Shown: positions 47,135-60,866 of the stretch, piece by piece
How positions within the stretch are numbered: position 1 is the first letter of the stretch
Layout: each line of letters opens with the position of its first letter
Source: Chrysoperla carnea
Taxonomy: Eukaryota > Arthropoda > Insecta > Neuroptera > Chrysopidae
Assembly: GCF_905475395.1 (NCBI RefSeq)
Contig: NC_058339.1
Location: 42,355,172-42,419,171, forward strand
Length of the DNA stretch: 64,000 nucleotides
Reading direction: 5' to 3'
The notes under the pieces: model-generated
What the model was told of the DNA's origin: nothing
Databases searched by the model: none
What the model saw: only the letters and a program-made list of their open reading frames with translations
Program-made: the position numbers and the translations under genes

Positions 47135-49486
47135 ATCTTAAAATATGCTAAAAATTTAGATATTAGGTCTGCATATTTATTAATAGACCGATACACTTGC
47201 GTGTCACAAATCACTTACACTTTTAGTATGAATGACCTAAATAAATCTTCAAAAAATTTATTAATGCTATTTAATGTTGAAGACAATCATACTTTGAATG
47301 CATTCCTTTGTTTAAATTAATATCTAAACTATTTAAACAAGGTATTTTAATATTCAATTTTTTTATCTTCAAAACTTATTAATGTCTTTGTTTAATTAAC
47401 TATCGATGTCTCATCGCAAATAATATTTCCATGAAAGTCCAAAGTGTAATGTGTTTAAAAGTAATTCAATAAGCATTTTGAAAATCATTTAGTCATGCGG
47501 AAACGGGTGGCTTAAAAATAACTACAATAACAGGTTTAAATTGAATAATTAGCAGGCGTTCAATAAATAGCTATATAATAATAAACCATAGTAATTGATA
47601 ACAATACTGATAAAATGTATGGATGTCTGTCTAATAAAACATATCCTATTCTTTTAATGGACCAGTCAGCCATACTATAGAAGATTACAGCCTCCTTATG
47701 ACCGCCATATTGACTGCTTTACATTATTAGTAACTTTTTCAATGAGAGACTCACCAGGAAATATGGTGATGAAACTTTGGATTATGATTTTCGAAAGTTT
47801 GGATTGGATCGTATCTCAAAAGCGAGCCAACATTTTCTTAGTACTTATATCAATATTGGGAATATTAATGGTCAGTTAAGAAAATAGTTTAAAAGTCTCT
47901 AAAATTAATGCAAATTTGAATTTCACACCGGTTGTAAGGTAAAAGGTTGGGGCTTGGCAGAATTTAAAACTGTAACAACGAAATTCAGTTCCTTCATTCA
48001 TTTGAAATTATTTTGCAAATTACTATAATTTGCCAATAACCTTCTATTTATTCAACACCTGCTGAAACCAGGTTTGAACCTGTTATTTATTTTAATATTC
48101 TAAGTTAGCGATTGTCGACTGGTAAAATGATTTTCCTAATAATTGACTATTTATTTATGTTTGACCTATATGGTAGTTTTAAACCCATAGAAAGTTTTGT
48201 TCTTTAAAATTTTATTGTGCTCAAATAAGAGTATGGTTAATTTTTCAACAGGATTTGTTCTTTATATCTTTATATAAATAATTATTTATTTATGAATCAG
48301 TTCTCAAATAAAAATATTATTAAAATAAAACAATACTTTAAAAAATTATAAATAAATATTTATTATTCATAAATGATTGTTTTATTTTCATAATGACTGT
48401 TTTTATGATAACAGGACTGGTTTAAATTTAAAAAAAGCATGTGTCGCACAATAAAACTCCGAGCTACTTGACTATATAAAATTAATTCTAGGAAAAGTTT
48501 ATAAAGAAAAATTTTTCTGCGTAAACCTCAAACCTATTCAAAAAATTTTATTGTAATTAATTACTACAAAAAAATTGGAAAATACTATTGTTCGCCTAAC
48601 AATGGAAAAATATTAAAAATAACAAAAATCAAAAAGAAATCTGCATTTGAACTATAGCAGATATTGGGTGCGTTTGTAACAGTAGCGGATTACCCATTAA
48701 AAGGTTAAAAAATAGTGGTGAATTTTTTTTTCGGCTAAAAATATCACAAGTGTTTTGTAAAGGTATATCATATACGACAAAGAACGACGGTAGATTCAAG
48801 AGTACTAAAAACGAATTCTTTATGGAATTAGAATTTTCTATGGTTTCCGCAGATTAAATTTGAAACGCGCCTTGCGCTGGCTAAATCCGGTGCATGTTCT
48901 AAAATTAATCCAAGCACATTGATCAGTAATGATAAATACTGCCAGAAAGTCTCGTTAACATACTGAATCTAATTTATGAACACAATTATTTTGCAAAAAT
49001 GCAGTTTTACGTCCATAATCCTTTTTAAATTTAATTTCAAATGTTACTATAAGTTAAAAAATCTTTCTGTTACGGGTCAAGAAAAAAGTTCAAAATATTT
49101 AAGCTCGAAACCCCTTTCAACGCGTGCAGTATTTGTGCTACTTTCCCAATCTGCATCTCAAAAATTTCATTTCAAAATCTATTTAAGACATTCTCAAAAA
49201 AAAAAAAAAAATTAAGAATGTTTAATATTTAAGTTGAAAGTCGTCAAATAACTTTAAAACAATTTACAAGAGGCAGGTGAACTTATAAAAAAGATACACC
49301 TGACCTAAAAAATATTTGTTAAACAATAAAATGTCAAGTAATAATAACCCTATCTCGATAACCCTTCAAGTAATCATATGATTGGTAATTATAATTATAC
49401 ACGGTTTTTGTGTAATAAAAAATTTATGGAACGTAATTACAAAAAGTATTCCGTACCAAAACTGTAACACACTGAAAAATGGATAG

Positions 49487-49757
49487 TATGTTTTTTATTC
49501 GCACCGTGCATGAGTTTAATTTCAGGAGTTCCCATGGTAATGACACACTACTTTATTAATATAATATTATGGATGGATATATAAATCTATTTTCTAAAAA
49601 CAATAAAGTATTATGTTAATTTACATTTAAAAAATATTATTTATGCAATTTCGTGTCTTATTTTCATATATTTCTAATGCAGAAAGTTTAATTAAATAAT
49701 TTTTATTTGAAATTTATTATATCAATTACATGTAAACAATCGAAAAATAGTCATATG
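49487..49757 (+). repeat. Repeat family E, copy 1
   Basis: Starts TATTCGCACCGTGCATGAGT and shares, in order with 58928-59240, CCCATGGTAATGACACACTA, AATTTACATTTAAAAAATA, GCAATTT and ATTACATGTAAACAAT. Non-coding. Confidence 0.6.
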
Positions 49758-49798
49758 TTTTTATATAAAACGTGCAATTTATTGAAATTTCTTCACTT

Positions 49799-49890
49799 GA
49801 AATTTTTTTCGTAGCATCAATATTTTTAAGCGTTACAAACTTGGTACTTAAGTTAATATACTATGTATATTTCATATATACATGGTATAA
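49799..49890 (+). repeat. Repeat family A, copy 5 (end fragment)
   Basis: Only the last 90 bases remain: GTAGCATCAATATTTTTAAG, CGTTACAAACTTGG and ATATATACATGGTATAA. Confidence 0.72.
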
Positions 49891-50580
49891 AAGTTTTTAA
49901 TATTTAGTGGTATGCATGATATTGATATAAAAATATGTTTATCTCCGATTAACATGAGTATACTACCTTAATATTTTAATTAACTAATTTTATTTATTTA
50001 AATTATTAGTAATTATATTTGTAATAAATAAAAATTTATGAAATTTGTAATATTTATTGAGAGCAGGAGCAGCTGATTATTTTATTGTTAAATTACAGTC
50101 AATAAAACCAGGAAATTATTTTTAATAACATTTTATAAACATCCATCTGTATATAAAAAATAAATATTTTTAAAGTAATAAGGGAATTCATTGAATGATT
50201 CAATATTGGAGGTATGAGTGGTAAAAATTTGATATATTCATTTATTTGTACATCTGTCAAAAATGTAAATCAATTAAAATATTTTTATTATACAAATACA
50301 GAGGAAATTATTTTTCATCTAAACATTTTATTTCAAATTGTTATACTTCTTGCAGATGGTTTCCATTATTGCATCGCACACCGGGTTACAACTTTCACTA
50401 AACGAGCATATGTACGAAAAAGAAACTTTTGTATTTCGTACTTTTATTATTTCTTATTTACTTTTTTTGCTTATTGTTTCCATTATTTAAAATTGAATTG
50501 AAACGGATGAACAGACTTTGATTTGGTTTGTTTGAAACGTAATTTGATCGAGAGTATTCTCAGCTATGTCTGCTCAACCA

Positions 50581-50765
50581 TTTGAAGATCATCATCTTTT
50601 TTTTAGTTTTTATCGGGTACGGAACTGTAAAACATATTTACAAACATTCCCGATCAAATAAATTTTCAAACAAACAAACAAATCATAATCACAGACATAC
50701 TCACAGATACTTAGATACGTTAAACTTTTAACACCCTTATTTGTTAGCCGGAGGTTAAAAATAGC
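50581..50765 (+). repeat. Repeat family C, copy 3 (3' part, diverged)
   Basis: Shares GATCATCATCTTTTTTTTAG, ATCGGGTACGGAACTG, a CAAACAAACAAA run, and the tail AACACCCTTATTTGTTAGCC then GGAGGTTAAAAA. Confidence 0.55.
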
Positions 50766-51295
50766 CTTTTTCAAAATTGTTTGCTCACAGAAAAACTGCA
50801 ACGCCTAAGCGTCAAAACAAAGCACAATTTACTTTGATTCTGAGGAAATACGTTTAGCTAACGCAGGCCTTGCGATACGAATTTTTATTTTTGAATTAGT
50901 TATTAGTCATCAAATATTGTATACTTCTTAAGGTGCACGTCAGCATAAAATATTTTCATGTTAAAAGTTGATAACTTATACAAAATAAACAAAAAATTTA
51001 AAATATCGTCATATTTAAAATATAGTATTATTTATAGTCCTTACATTAGTTTTTAATTATCTTAATGTTACGTAAAAAAAAAATAGATTACTAAATAATG
51101 TCAAAAGTTATCACTAATGACCTTTGGCAAGAAATGAAATGCATATGTAATCATTGCATGTAGGCTTTTAAAATTATTATCAAGTCAAAACTTGTGTGTT
51201 AATTTATTGATAATTATGGTATTAAATATTAATTTTTTTTATTGATAAATACTGTGTACTTCCTGTAATTGATATTCAAATTTTTATATAAATTT

Positions 51296-51563
51296 ATTAT
51301 ACCATGCATATATGTAATATGCAAGGTATGCTAAGTTTTTCCCAAGTTTGTAACGCTTAAAAATATTTATGCTACGCACAAAGCTTTTGGTATAGGTGTT
51401 CATAAAATCATCTAATTAGTCCAATTCGTAAACATTTTTTCGTAAACATCACTGTATCAGTTATGTATGTGTGACATGTATGTGTGTGTAATGTGGTAGA
51501 GTAATCAACACTGTCTATGCATGTATTTGAACAATTAACTCAGTCAATTATTTGTTTTAAGTA
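51296..51563 (-). repeat. Repeat family A, copy 6 (inverted, internally deleted)
   Basis: Both ends are present (ATTATACCATGCATA at one, AACTCAGTCAATTATTTGTT at the other), but the middle, about 300 bases, is gone. Retention of both ends supports these being the true element termini. Confidence 0.75.
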
Positions 51564-51855
51564 ATTTTATTATCTTTTAAACAAAATGTATAGAAAACGT
51601 TATTACGAAACATTTTTAACTTGATTCAAACTTTACTTACGGCAGCAAAGTTTGGTTGCTCAGGTACTAAAGTTCAAAAATACCAATATCAAAGGCTAGA
51701 ATATTTATATAATAAAAACAAATGAATGAATCTGAAACTTAAAATAAAACTTGATGATAAATTAATTGAATTAAAAACAATCACACCCAATTGAAGATGA
51801 AAAAATTCACATCCTATTCATAATAGTTTTAAAACAGCTGATAGATGGACAAACA

Positions 51856-51892
51856 AACATACATACATAGATACATACATACATACATACAA
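51856..51892. repeat. CATA microsatellite
   Basis: An imperfect run of ACATACAT/GATACATAC units, preceded by AAACAAACA; possibly the tail of a decayed retroelement. Confidence 0.6.
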
Positions 51893-52847
51893 TACGTATA
51901 CCGTTGTAATATATTTACGACTTGCGTAAGTCATTCAATCTAGTTCTATTTATCTATTTTAAAGTTGACATCATCATCTCATCCGTACAGCATAGACAAT
52001 AACAAAACATTATTACTGTGATCTTATAGTTCCCGCCCATCATTAGCGTGTTTGTGTAGATTGAACTCTTTCAAAAAAATAGGTACACACATCACATAAG
52101 GGTAATGAATTATACAGTGTGTCTAAAAAATGGGACGCCATACTTTGAGAATACGAAGATGGAGATAATCTCTTTTCTTTGATTTTCACATTTGTTTCTT
52201 GTATACAATTTGTTCTGAAAATAATTCCAGAGAATGAATTCACATTTGTCAATTTGCATGACCTTTGGAGTTTATTGGATATAAATGCACTTCAGTTATT
52301 TCTACGATTGTAATAGGGTAAAAAGTTTTATTATTTGTAAGTGTTTACTGTTTATGCACTAAAAGTGGTACCTGTGCACTAAAATTTGTGTTTAAGACAA
52401 TTCCTATTCAGCCAAATAGATTTGGTTATGGTATCAAAAATTGAATACGGTAGTAGCCTGACGTCGAATTTGCAATATTATACATAAAAATGTAAAACTA
52501 GGCTTTTTGATATCATGACAAAATTTGAAAGTGGAATTAAAATTGAATAAAAATCGAATAAGATATTCAAAGATTGTTGTCCATCTCCTTTTAGCAAAAC
52601 AAAGTTTTATATGTATCTCTTTAGTGACATTGCACAATGACGTCACTAACCTATATCTTTTCTCTTTGTTTAATTAGGAATTTTAAACGTTCACATTTTG
52701 TGTACTTCTAAATATTTTCCAAAACCAACTTCACTTTTATGCCCGTACAGTGAGAATTCTTCACCTGAAGTGATAAAAAAAATTTAGTGAACAAGTCTAT
52801 TGTATAGGCTGAATTTTCTCTCTTGAAAAACTCTTATATTTACTAAC

Positions 52848-52975
52848 TAACAGCTACTTGGCTGCTTCGCTGGACAATTTCAACTTTAAAAGCAAAGGCT
52901 ACAGGCTAGCAGTTTTTGAATTTATCTATTAAAAACAAAAAAATTTTTCCCTCTATAATGTTAGTAGATATGTTA
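52848..52975 (+). repeat. Family B-like remnant (short)
   Basis: Contains AACAGCTACTTGGCTGCTTC with GCTGGACAAT, and ends with AATTTTTCCCTCTATAATGT. It is a decayed copy of the same type as 37755. Confidence 0.4.
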
Positions 52976-53809
52976 TTTCGTCAATTCCAAACTGCTTTCA
53001 ATCACCCAATATTTGTTTGTCAGAGAATTTTGAAAGTAATTTTATTACATACTTTATTTTAGTCGACAAATTCTCACAAAGGGAAGATGGATATTATGAC
53101 AGATACTTTTTTAATTTCCATATTCAAATGCATTTTTCTGGTATCGATCTTTGATATCTACACGACATCAATTTTTTGAACCAATCTGTGCAATAAGTGT
53201 TACGCTTGCGACACGACAACATTATTTACAATTAGGGTGTGAATTATGTAATTTCTTAATGTACTTATTGAAATTAACAAAAATAGTTTGCTGGTCATTG
53301 ACCAAGTTTTAACTATAATCTCCATGAATGTCAAACTAACCCTCTATGAATATAGTGAAAATTTATCAGTCCCCAGAGCTTTTTCGACATGTTATACCCT
53401 CTTAGAGTTTCTATGTGGATAATTTTGGAATATAATTTTATTTTTTTAAAACACGAGATATCGGATACTCAATTCCCCATATAGCAAGAAACAAAGTTCT
53501 ACTTCGAAATAAATCGAATCAACTGTAAACGTCATCCATAAGAAAAAATATTCGTTTGATAGATTCATAAAAATTGAAAATACATAACAACGGGAATAAT
53601 CTGGCGGGAATTATTTTTAACGATAAACCTTTTAAAACGTTATTAAGGCTTTCTTAAATGTCTTAAAATAAATGACTCAGAAACAATTTTCTACATTAAC
53701 AAAAAATTTAAATATACAATAACTATTATTTCCTAAAAAATTTAAAATAATTGTGTAAAACATTCATCAGTAACAAAATTAAATTTTTAGTTTAAAAACT
53801 AAAATATAC

Positions 53810-53881
53810 CTCTCCGGCGGAGAATCGAACCCCGATCTCCCGCGTGACAGGCGGGGATACTGACCACTATACTACCGAAGA
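53810..53881 (-). tRNA. tRNA-Asp (GTC), solitary copy
   Basis: 72 bases on the minus strand, with the T arm closing as CTCCG (one G-T pair) and everything else as in the consensus. It is 20 kb away from the other copies in repeat-rich DNA, yet keeps the short ATCAAG leader before the gene. Confidence 0.92.
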
Positions 53882-54199
53882 CTTGATGAAATGGCTAAAA
53901 TTTTATGTTCTGAATCACATTTTGTGCATATATTTTCAATGTTTCTTTATCTTTTCGTGTTTAGACAAAATTAAAAAAAAATCATTAATCATAATTAGAT
54001 TCATAAATATTATTTTTACTAAATATCATTTTACTAATGAGTAGAATTGTATTTGTTAGAAATTAAACACAAAATACTTTCTTTCTACGATTAATAATGT
54101 AAATTTATATAGCACTTGAAATCGTGTGTGGGAATTGCTTTAAAAACACATCTTTTGTTTATGTTATTTTTGCATTAATTTCATTAAAAACAATAAATA

Positions 54200-54254
54200 A
54201 CAAGTGAAAACAAACAATTGACTGAGTTAATTATTGAAATACCATGTATAGACG
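54200..54254 (+). repeat. Repeat family A, copy 7 (hairpin-end fragment)
   Basis: 55 bases: ACAAGTGAAAACAAACAATT, the hairpin, and AAATACCATGTATAGACG, then unrelated sequence. Confidence 0.7.
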
Positions 54255-56240
54255 CCATATAATTGTGTTCAGCGATTTTGCAAACTCTGGGGTAGTAGTA
54301 ATCTTAGCTCTTTTTCGTTGAATAATAGATCCTTTATTTTGAATTCTGAAAATAGAATTTTCTAAGTATATAGAATATGATCTGCACAATATATATTCAC
54401 AAATATTTTAAATTGAGACGTCTATCTGCATTTCCTTTAAATGAGAAACAAGAGTAAATTCTACGTTACCTTGAAAATTTCTTATACCTGAAATTTTATT
54501 AATATAAAAATTAAGTCATAATAAAAAGTAAAATTCCTATAAATTGACAAAAGGTCATGAAGCAACATTTTATTATTAAATTGAATTCCACTATTATCAT
54601 ATGAATCACACTTACTGTGTACGGTCTGGTAAACATATGTTTTAAAATTAGAATACAAAAGTTCTTTTGGATGACGTACATTAAAAGCTAAAAAAAATCG
54701 TGAGCAGAAGAACTTCATGACTAAAGTCATATTTTCTCGTGATTGAATGCTTCATATTGCTTTTTAACAGAAATAAATATAGACAAAAAGCATCGTATTT
54801 CGATATAAAAAAGCAGAAAAAGAGTTGAGACGTTGACATCCCCAAATGATACATGCTTGACATTAATTTAACTTATCCTTACTAAATTTCCAACTTTTTA
54901 TCGCAACTTGGGGAGATGGCGGATGTGGAAAAAGCTTTAAAAAACCGTGAAGATTTCGTAATTTAAAAAAGGGAGCAGAAGTTGCCAAAAAGCACATACT
55001 GAACATTAACTTAATTTACCCTCTAGCTCGGTTTGGAGAACTTATAGAGGTGTACAAAGCTATTAAGACAGCGAAACAGAAAGAATTTGTGGTATAAAAA
55101 TGGCCGAGGGGGGTTGATAAGTTGATACTGCCAAAAAACACGTACCCTTAGGCCTTCACACTAACCCATAACCTATATACTCAATTTCCTCAACAATTAT
55201 AGCTCAATTTGAAGAGACCGAAAAGATATGCGTGGTCATAAAAATGTCAAAAACAATGGGTTTTACCTTGGGAATCCTATCTAAATTACTGAAACGATCA
55301 CCCGCTACATCGAACTCTACATACCGAATTTGAGCCCATTTAAATTTAAAAGAATTCAATATTCCGGCTGTGGAATGTATTTTCTTGGTTCCTTAGCCAA
55401 AAGTGCGGCATTTCCAGCCGCATTTGATATAAGAGTGGATTTTGTGGCTTGCTAAAGTGTTGCTCTATGCTACCAAGCCACAAAAATCGTACTTTCCGTA
55501 GTGAAATGCGAACGGAAAGACATTAATTTTGGCTAGAGGATCAAGAAAAAAAAAATTAGACTTTCAAAATCGCAAAAATTGTGTCCTGGGTATTTATAAC
55601 ACACTTCCTACCACCGTTGATCTTCGATACAGGGCATAAGTCTATATTTTCGGAGAAAATATGACTAAAAAAAAAAAAACTAAAACAATATAAACGGAGC
55701 TGGAATCTAAAACAATGTTTATTATGTAAACAATTATAAATGACTTAATATTTTTTAATGATCATATAAATTGTATTGTTTTTTTGAATCTTTCATCCGC
55801 TTACCCGCATCAAATTGTTATAAAATTCTTTCCTATATAGTTTAATAAATAATTGTTAACCAAGAGTGTCACACATTCCTATGATAACTAATGCCCAGAT
55901 TACATAAACTAGTTTAATTGTAAAGGTTCAATAAGGGTTTATTATACATGTGACTATATCAAAAAAGCGGTAGCCTGTGTGTGTGTATCGAATTTCCTGT
56001 AAAGTGTTAGAAAAAACTTTATCTCATGGCAATTGAACAATTTTTTTGTTTAATTAATTTTTATTATGGTTGAACACTGATTTATAGCGACATCTTTAAT
56101 TATTCAAATTCAGAAAAAAAACTTCAATTCGGGATACAGAGCACAAGGTCGATTCACAATGGGGCGATTTTTATTACTTGCATAGTCACTTAAGTAAGAC
56201 GCTTGTATGGTAGAGAACAAATAATATAGTGTTAGAAACG

Positions 56241-56598
56241 AGTGAAATTTACAAAATTTAAAGACCCCCGAATAATTTCTCGGGTACGGAACCCTAAACT
56301 CGCACTTGAAACGTATTTAAGAACACTTTCCATTAAGTTACCTTTTTCCTTAGAGTCTTCTCCAAACTGAACCGATTTTGAGGATCATCGCCCATTTTTT
56401 AGTTGTTCCGGGTACGAAACCCTAAACTCGCACTAGAAACATAGCTAAGAACTCTCCCCCATCAAATTACCTTTCAAACGAAACACAAAAAATCCAAATC
56501 GATTCATCCGCTTAGGCGCTACGATACAACAGACAGACACACAGATACACATAGCTATCAAACTTATAACACCCTTCCTTTTGGTTCGGAGTTAAAAA
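56241..56598 (+). repeat. Repeat family C, copy 1
   Basis: Runs from AGTGAAATTTACAAAATTTA to GGTTCGGAGTTAAAAAA. It holds GGGTACGGAACCCTAAACTC and, 120 bases on, a second version of that block, then TTAGGCGCTACGAT and a CAGACAGACACAC run. The tail resembles the 3' end of LINE/SINE elements seen in many insects. Confidence 0.7.
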
Positions 56599-56872
56599 AC
56601 ACGATTCTTGTATAGCTGTACTGTGCGGTTATCTATTACGGCCAAGATAGGATAGCCGTCAAAAGCTTAGTAATAAGTTATTTTAGCACTTTTTCCTAAC
56701 GAAAAATGCCTTAAAATAGCCTTGCTCAAAGAATGATTTGAATATCCTAAATCAGAAATTTTCTACACGTAAAAGCTAATATTACTCGACGCAAACAAGA
56801 TAAAAAGGAAAATTCCTAGAATTTATTTGTTATCTCGTGGTTGAATGACTGATTTTTCCAGAAATATATATA

Positions 56873-58274
56873 ACAAGTGAAAACAAACAATTAACTGAGT
56901 TAATTGTTGAATACCATGCATAAACAGTGTTGATTACTCTATCACATTACACATACATACATGTCACACATACATAATTAGTATAGCTGATATTCCCATG
57001 TAATACATACTATACAATTTACGCCTAATTTGCGCCCTCACGGGTAAACAGTGATATTTACGAAAAAATGTTTTAAATCCAAGTTTTTTATTTTTTGATA
57101 AGGAACATTTTTTACATTTAAACTTTTGTTCTATCTCTAACGGTTTACAAGATGGGTCCTACGGGCCCAAGACCCAATTGACCTATGTTGATTATTTACG
57201 AACTCCAACTCACTTTTTACGTCCTGAATACGCTGTAAAAATTTTTTTCATAGCATCAATATTTTTAAGCGTTACAAACTTGGGACTAAACTTAGTATAC
57301 CTTGCATATTACATACTAGCTGGGAACTACCCGCTTTGCTGGGCAACATCCCCACTTGCACCCCTCCCTCCACATTTCCTTGCGTTGGATAACAGTTTTG
57401 TAATGTACGCGTCATGCTCTTTTATTTGATACCCCACTTAGGTATATTTGTAAATATTCGATATTTCCTTCCCACTTTCTCGCTACACCTTTCTACCCTT
57501 CGAAGGTTAAAAAAATTTCTAAATGTAATTTAAAACATTCTGACCAAGTTTTGAACTATTAAAAGCCATAATTGAAAAATATGAATTTTTTATTCATGAA
57601 CACCCCCGCAACCCCCTTTGTGGGTGGAATTTCGTAAAATCCGTTCTTAGCTGACCTCTACTTGGCAAAAGGAATATTCCTGCCAAATTTCAAGTCTCTA
57701 GGTCTTATAGTTCCAGAGATATCGTGATGAGTGACTATCTATATCTATAGAAAGTCTCCTATATATTTACTAGCTGTTTCCCGCCCGCTTTGCGTGGCGT
57801 AAAATATACCCGCTTTGCTGGGCAACATCCCCACTTGCACCTCTCCCTCCACATTTCCTTGCGTTGGATAACAGTTTTGTAATGTACACGTCATGCTCTT
57901 TTATTTGATATCCCACTTAAGTATATTTGTAAATATTCGATAATTCCTTCCCACTTTCTCGCTACACCTTTCTACCCTCCGAAGGTTAAAAAAATCTTCT
58001 AAATGTAATTTAAAACATTCTGACCAAGTTTTGAACTATTAAAAGCCATAATTGAAAAATATGAATTTTTTATTCATGAACACCCCCGCAACCCCCCTTG
58101 TGGGTGGAATTTCGTAAAATCCGTTCTTAGCTGACCTCTACTTGGCAAAAGGAATATTCCTGCCAAATTTCAAGTCTCTGGGTCTTATAGTTCCAGAGAT
58201 ATCGTGATGAGTGACTATCTATCTATATCTATAGAAAGTCTCCTATATATATAAGATAGATATGCATGGTATAA
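56873..58274 (+). repeat. Repeat family A, copy 8, split by a tandem insertion
   Basis: The left part, 56873-57314, carries a perfect hairpin with 11-base arms, AACAATTAACT and AGTTAATTGTT (56886-56908), down to TATACCTTGCATATTACAT. The last bases, ATATGCATGGTATAA, follow only at 58260-58274. Between them is the family B insertion. Confidence 0.78.
57315..58256 (+). repeat. Repeat family B, two tandem units (period 479) inserted in a family A copy
   Basis: Each unit starts near ACTAGCTG, continues CCCGCTTTGCTGGGCAACAT (57330 and 57809), and ends in TATCTATAGAAAGTCTCCTA with a short ATCT microsatellite. The two units are almost identical, so the duplication is recent. Apparent short ORFs here come from the repeat. 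Confidence 0.8.
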
Positions 58275-58927
58275 AAACAAAAATCTTAAAAGTGTTTATT
58301 TTGTTAATTATTTTTATCTATCTCTGTTGATGCTTGTACATCGAATATAAACGATTAAGGTGCGTCGTGCGTATATTTTTAGTGAGTATAACAAATCTCA
58401 CCATCGATAATTTTCGATTAAAATAATCAATTTATTTTATAATAAATAATACACACATTCCTCTCTTTACGATGTAATAGAAAACAGATTTCTGTGTTAT
58501 ATATGATTCGTTAATACAGGAAATAATGTTTTTAATAGATTGTATAATAATGCTATGCTATGCGTGTTTCCGGTTAAGGGTTAAGTGTTTAACTTAAATA
58601 TTTAATTTAAAATAATTTATTTATTTTTTTAATATTTTAAATATATATATTTATAAGGGCCATTCTCCATATTGTAGCATTATCTCTCCGACAAACTAAA
58701 AATATTCTTGATAAAATAAACAAAGACTAAAGATGATAAGCAATAAAAACCATTTATTTTACGAAAAAATATATTATTATAGACGTCAAATGTTAGCCGA
58801 AAGACATTATCAGGGTTTTAACAAAAAAAAAAAATGTAATGACCTACTATTTTTATTTTATTTGTCTCTCGTTCATTATCTTTTAAAATTAGGTATGTAT
58901 ACTGCCGTTGTACGACTTAAAAAGACC

Positions 58928-59240
58928 TATTCGCACCGTGCGTGAGTTTTATTGGAGGCATTTCCATGGTAACGATACACTACTTTAATTATAAAATTGT
59001 ATGAATATATAATTGTATGGATTGCATTTATGACTTACATTGAAAATTTAATATTATTGTCTAACAAATTTAAATAAATAATTATGATAATTTACATTTG
59101 AAAAATAATATTTGTGCAATTTGATTTTTTATTTTCACAATTTTTTATGCATTAAGTTTAATTAATTAAGCGTTTTTCAATAATTTTAATTTGACATTCA
59201 CTATAACATTTACATGTAAAGAATTGCAAATTAGTCATAA
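58928..59240 (+). repeat. Repeat family E, copy 2
   Basis: Starts TATTCGCACCGTGCGTGAGT and has TCCATGGTAACGATACACTA, AATTTACATTTGAAAAATA and ACATTTACATGTAAAGAAT. Same strand as copy 1 and clearly homologous, with indels. Confidence 0.6.
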
Positions 59241-60520
59241 TAGCCTCCTTTAACGCCAAAACGCGCTTTTTCACTGGAAGCGCTGGCATCGATTTTATTG
59301 TCCCTACCATGACTATGCACACAACGAATCTCCAAAAAAAACAAAATTTTACAATTAATAAGAAAAACAATCTTCTTCATCTATTTTTTTTTTGACAAGT
59401 AGTATAGAATTGAAAACTATCACTTATTGACAATTTGTTGCAATGCTCGACGTTGAATCGTTGTCACCCTCCCGTACACTTCTCTCAGATTCCCAGCTAG
59501 TGAGTCAATTCGGAAACATATTCAACATTACGGGGCTTAACTCATAAAGAAATCAATGTGTTAAGATAATGATTTAATCACCAATGTCCACTTACGCATG
59601 GTTAATCTACGATTGACTTAAAACCCTCTCTTTTCGGGCGTTTTGTTAAGGTTAATGTAACAAAAAAACTATTAAAACTGGCAACTGTTAAATAATTGAA
59701 AGTCAGCGGAAAAAGTTGTTGCAAATTTTTCAAAATTCGTTGTATTTGTTTTTGAAAAACTCTTTCAAATGTGGCATCAAAAAAAATGAACTTTGCTTCC
59801 CGCGAGAGATTTTATAGTCATCTTGAGCTCATAAAAATTTCATTTTTTTTTTCTTGAAACGTTTGGAAGTAATTTTAAGGTTGCCGAACTATTTCTCATC
59901 ATAAAAGCTTCGTAATAATAAAATGCTTTGGAAAGAAACTTGTTGTAAAAACTTTTGCTAGTAGAATTAAATATAAGACTTTGTGACTATTTGATTTTGA
60001 GACGAAAATCCTCATAGAAAAAAATACTTCAATGAACAAAAGCAGTTAGTGGAAACAAGCCAAAACTCTATGAGTATTTATCACCTAATTGTGAGGTGTA
60101 AATCTCAAAAATTTCAAACACAATTCGTACACACATTTTTAAAAGTTTATAATATATTTATAGAAACATTGTTAATAGTTTACATGTTTTAAAAAATATA
60201 TATTCGAACAAACAAAAATATTTCACACTTTTTTTCATAAAAGTCAGTAAATGAAATTTATTGTGACCGTAAATACTGCTCTTTTCTCTATTTATTAACT
60301 TTCATGGTTATCATGTGTGATAAAAAATTTATGGGTTTGGTTGTGTTTATTCGTATAAGATTAGAAGAGTTTTACGAAATATTGTACATCAACAAATTAA
60401 TTTTTTATTAATTATTTTTAATAGTACACAAAATTGGTCAGTAAATCATAATCGTATAAAAAAATGCACTAGTTTTAGCTGTCAAAAGCCACCGATTTGA
60501 ACTTTATTGGCCTAAGAACA

Positions 60521-60866
60521 AGTAAAATTTACAAAATATAAAAAACCTCCCACAAATTTTTGGGGTACGGATCCCTTAACTCGTACTTGAAATATATCTA
60601 AGAATTATTTCCATTAAATTACCTTTTCCCTTACAGTCTTTTCCAAACTGAACAAATTTTTTAGTTTTTCGGGTAAGGAATAATAAGATTGCACTTGAAA
60701 CATAGCTAAGGACACTCTCCATTAAATTATCTTTCAAACGAAACCAAAAGAATCAAAATCGGTTCTTCCGTTTAGGCGCTACGATGCCACAGACAGACAG
60801 ACAGACACACATACATAGCGGTGAAACTCATAACATCCTTTTTTTTAGTTCGGGGGCTAAAAACTG
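60521..60866 (+). repeat. Repeat family C, copy 2
   Basis: Same order of blocks as 56241: AAAATTTACAAAATATAAAA, GGGGTACGGATCCC, TTACCTTTTCCCTTACAGTC, TTTAGGCGCTACGATGCCAC, the CAGACAGACAGACAC run and AGTTCGGGGGCTAAAAA. Confidence 0.7.

Noticed and set aside
50214-50501. 95-residue plus-strand ORF with an internal CTTGCAG acceptor-like site
   Set aside because: No recognisable domain and phenylalanine/tyrosine-rich as expected for AT-rich noise.
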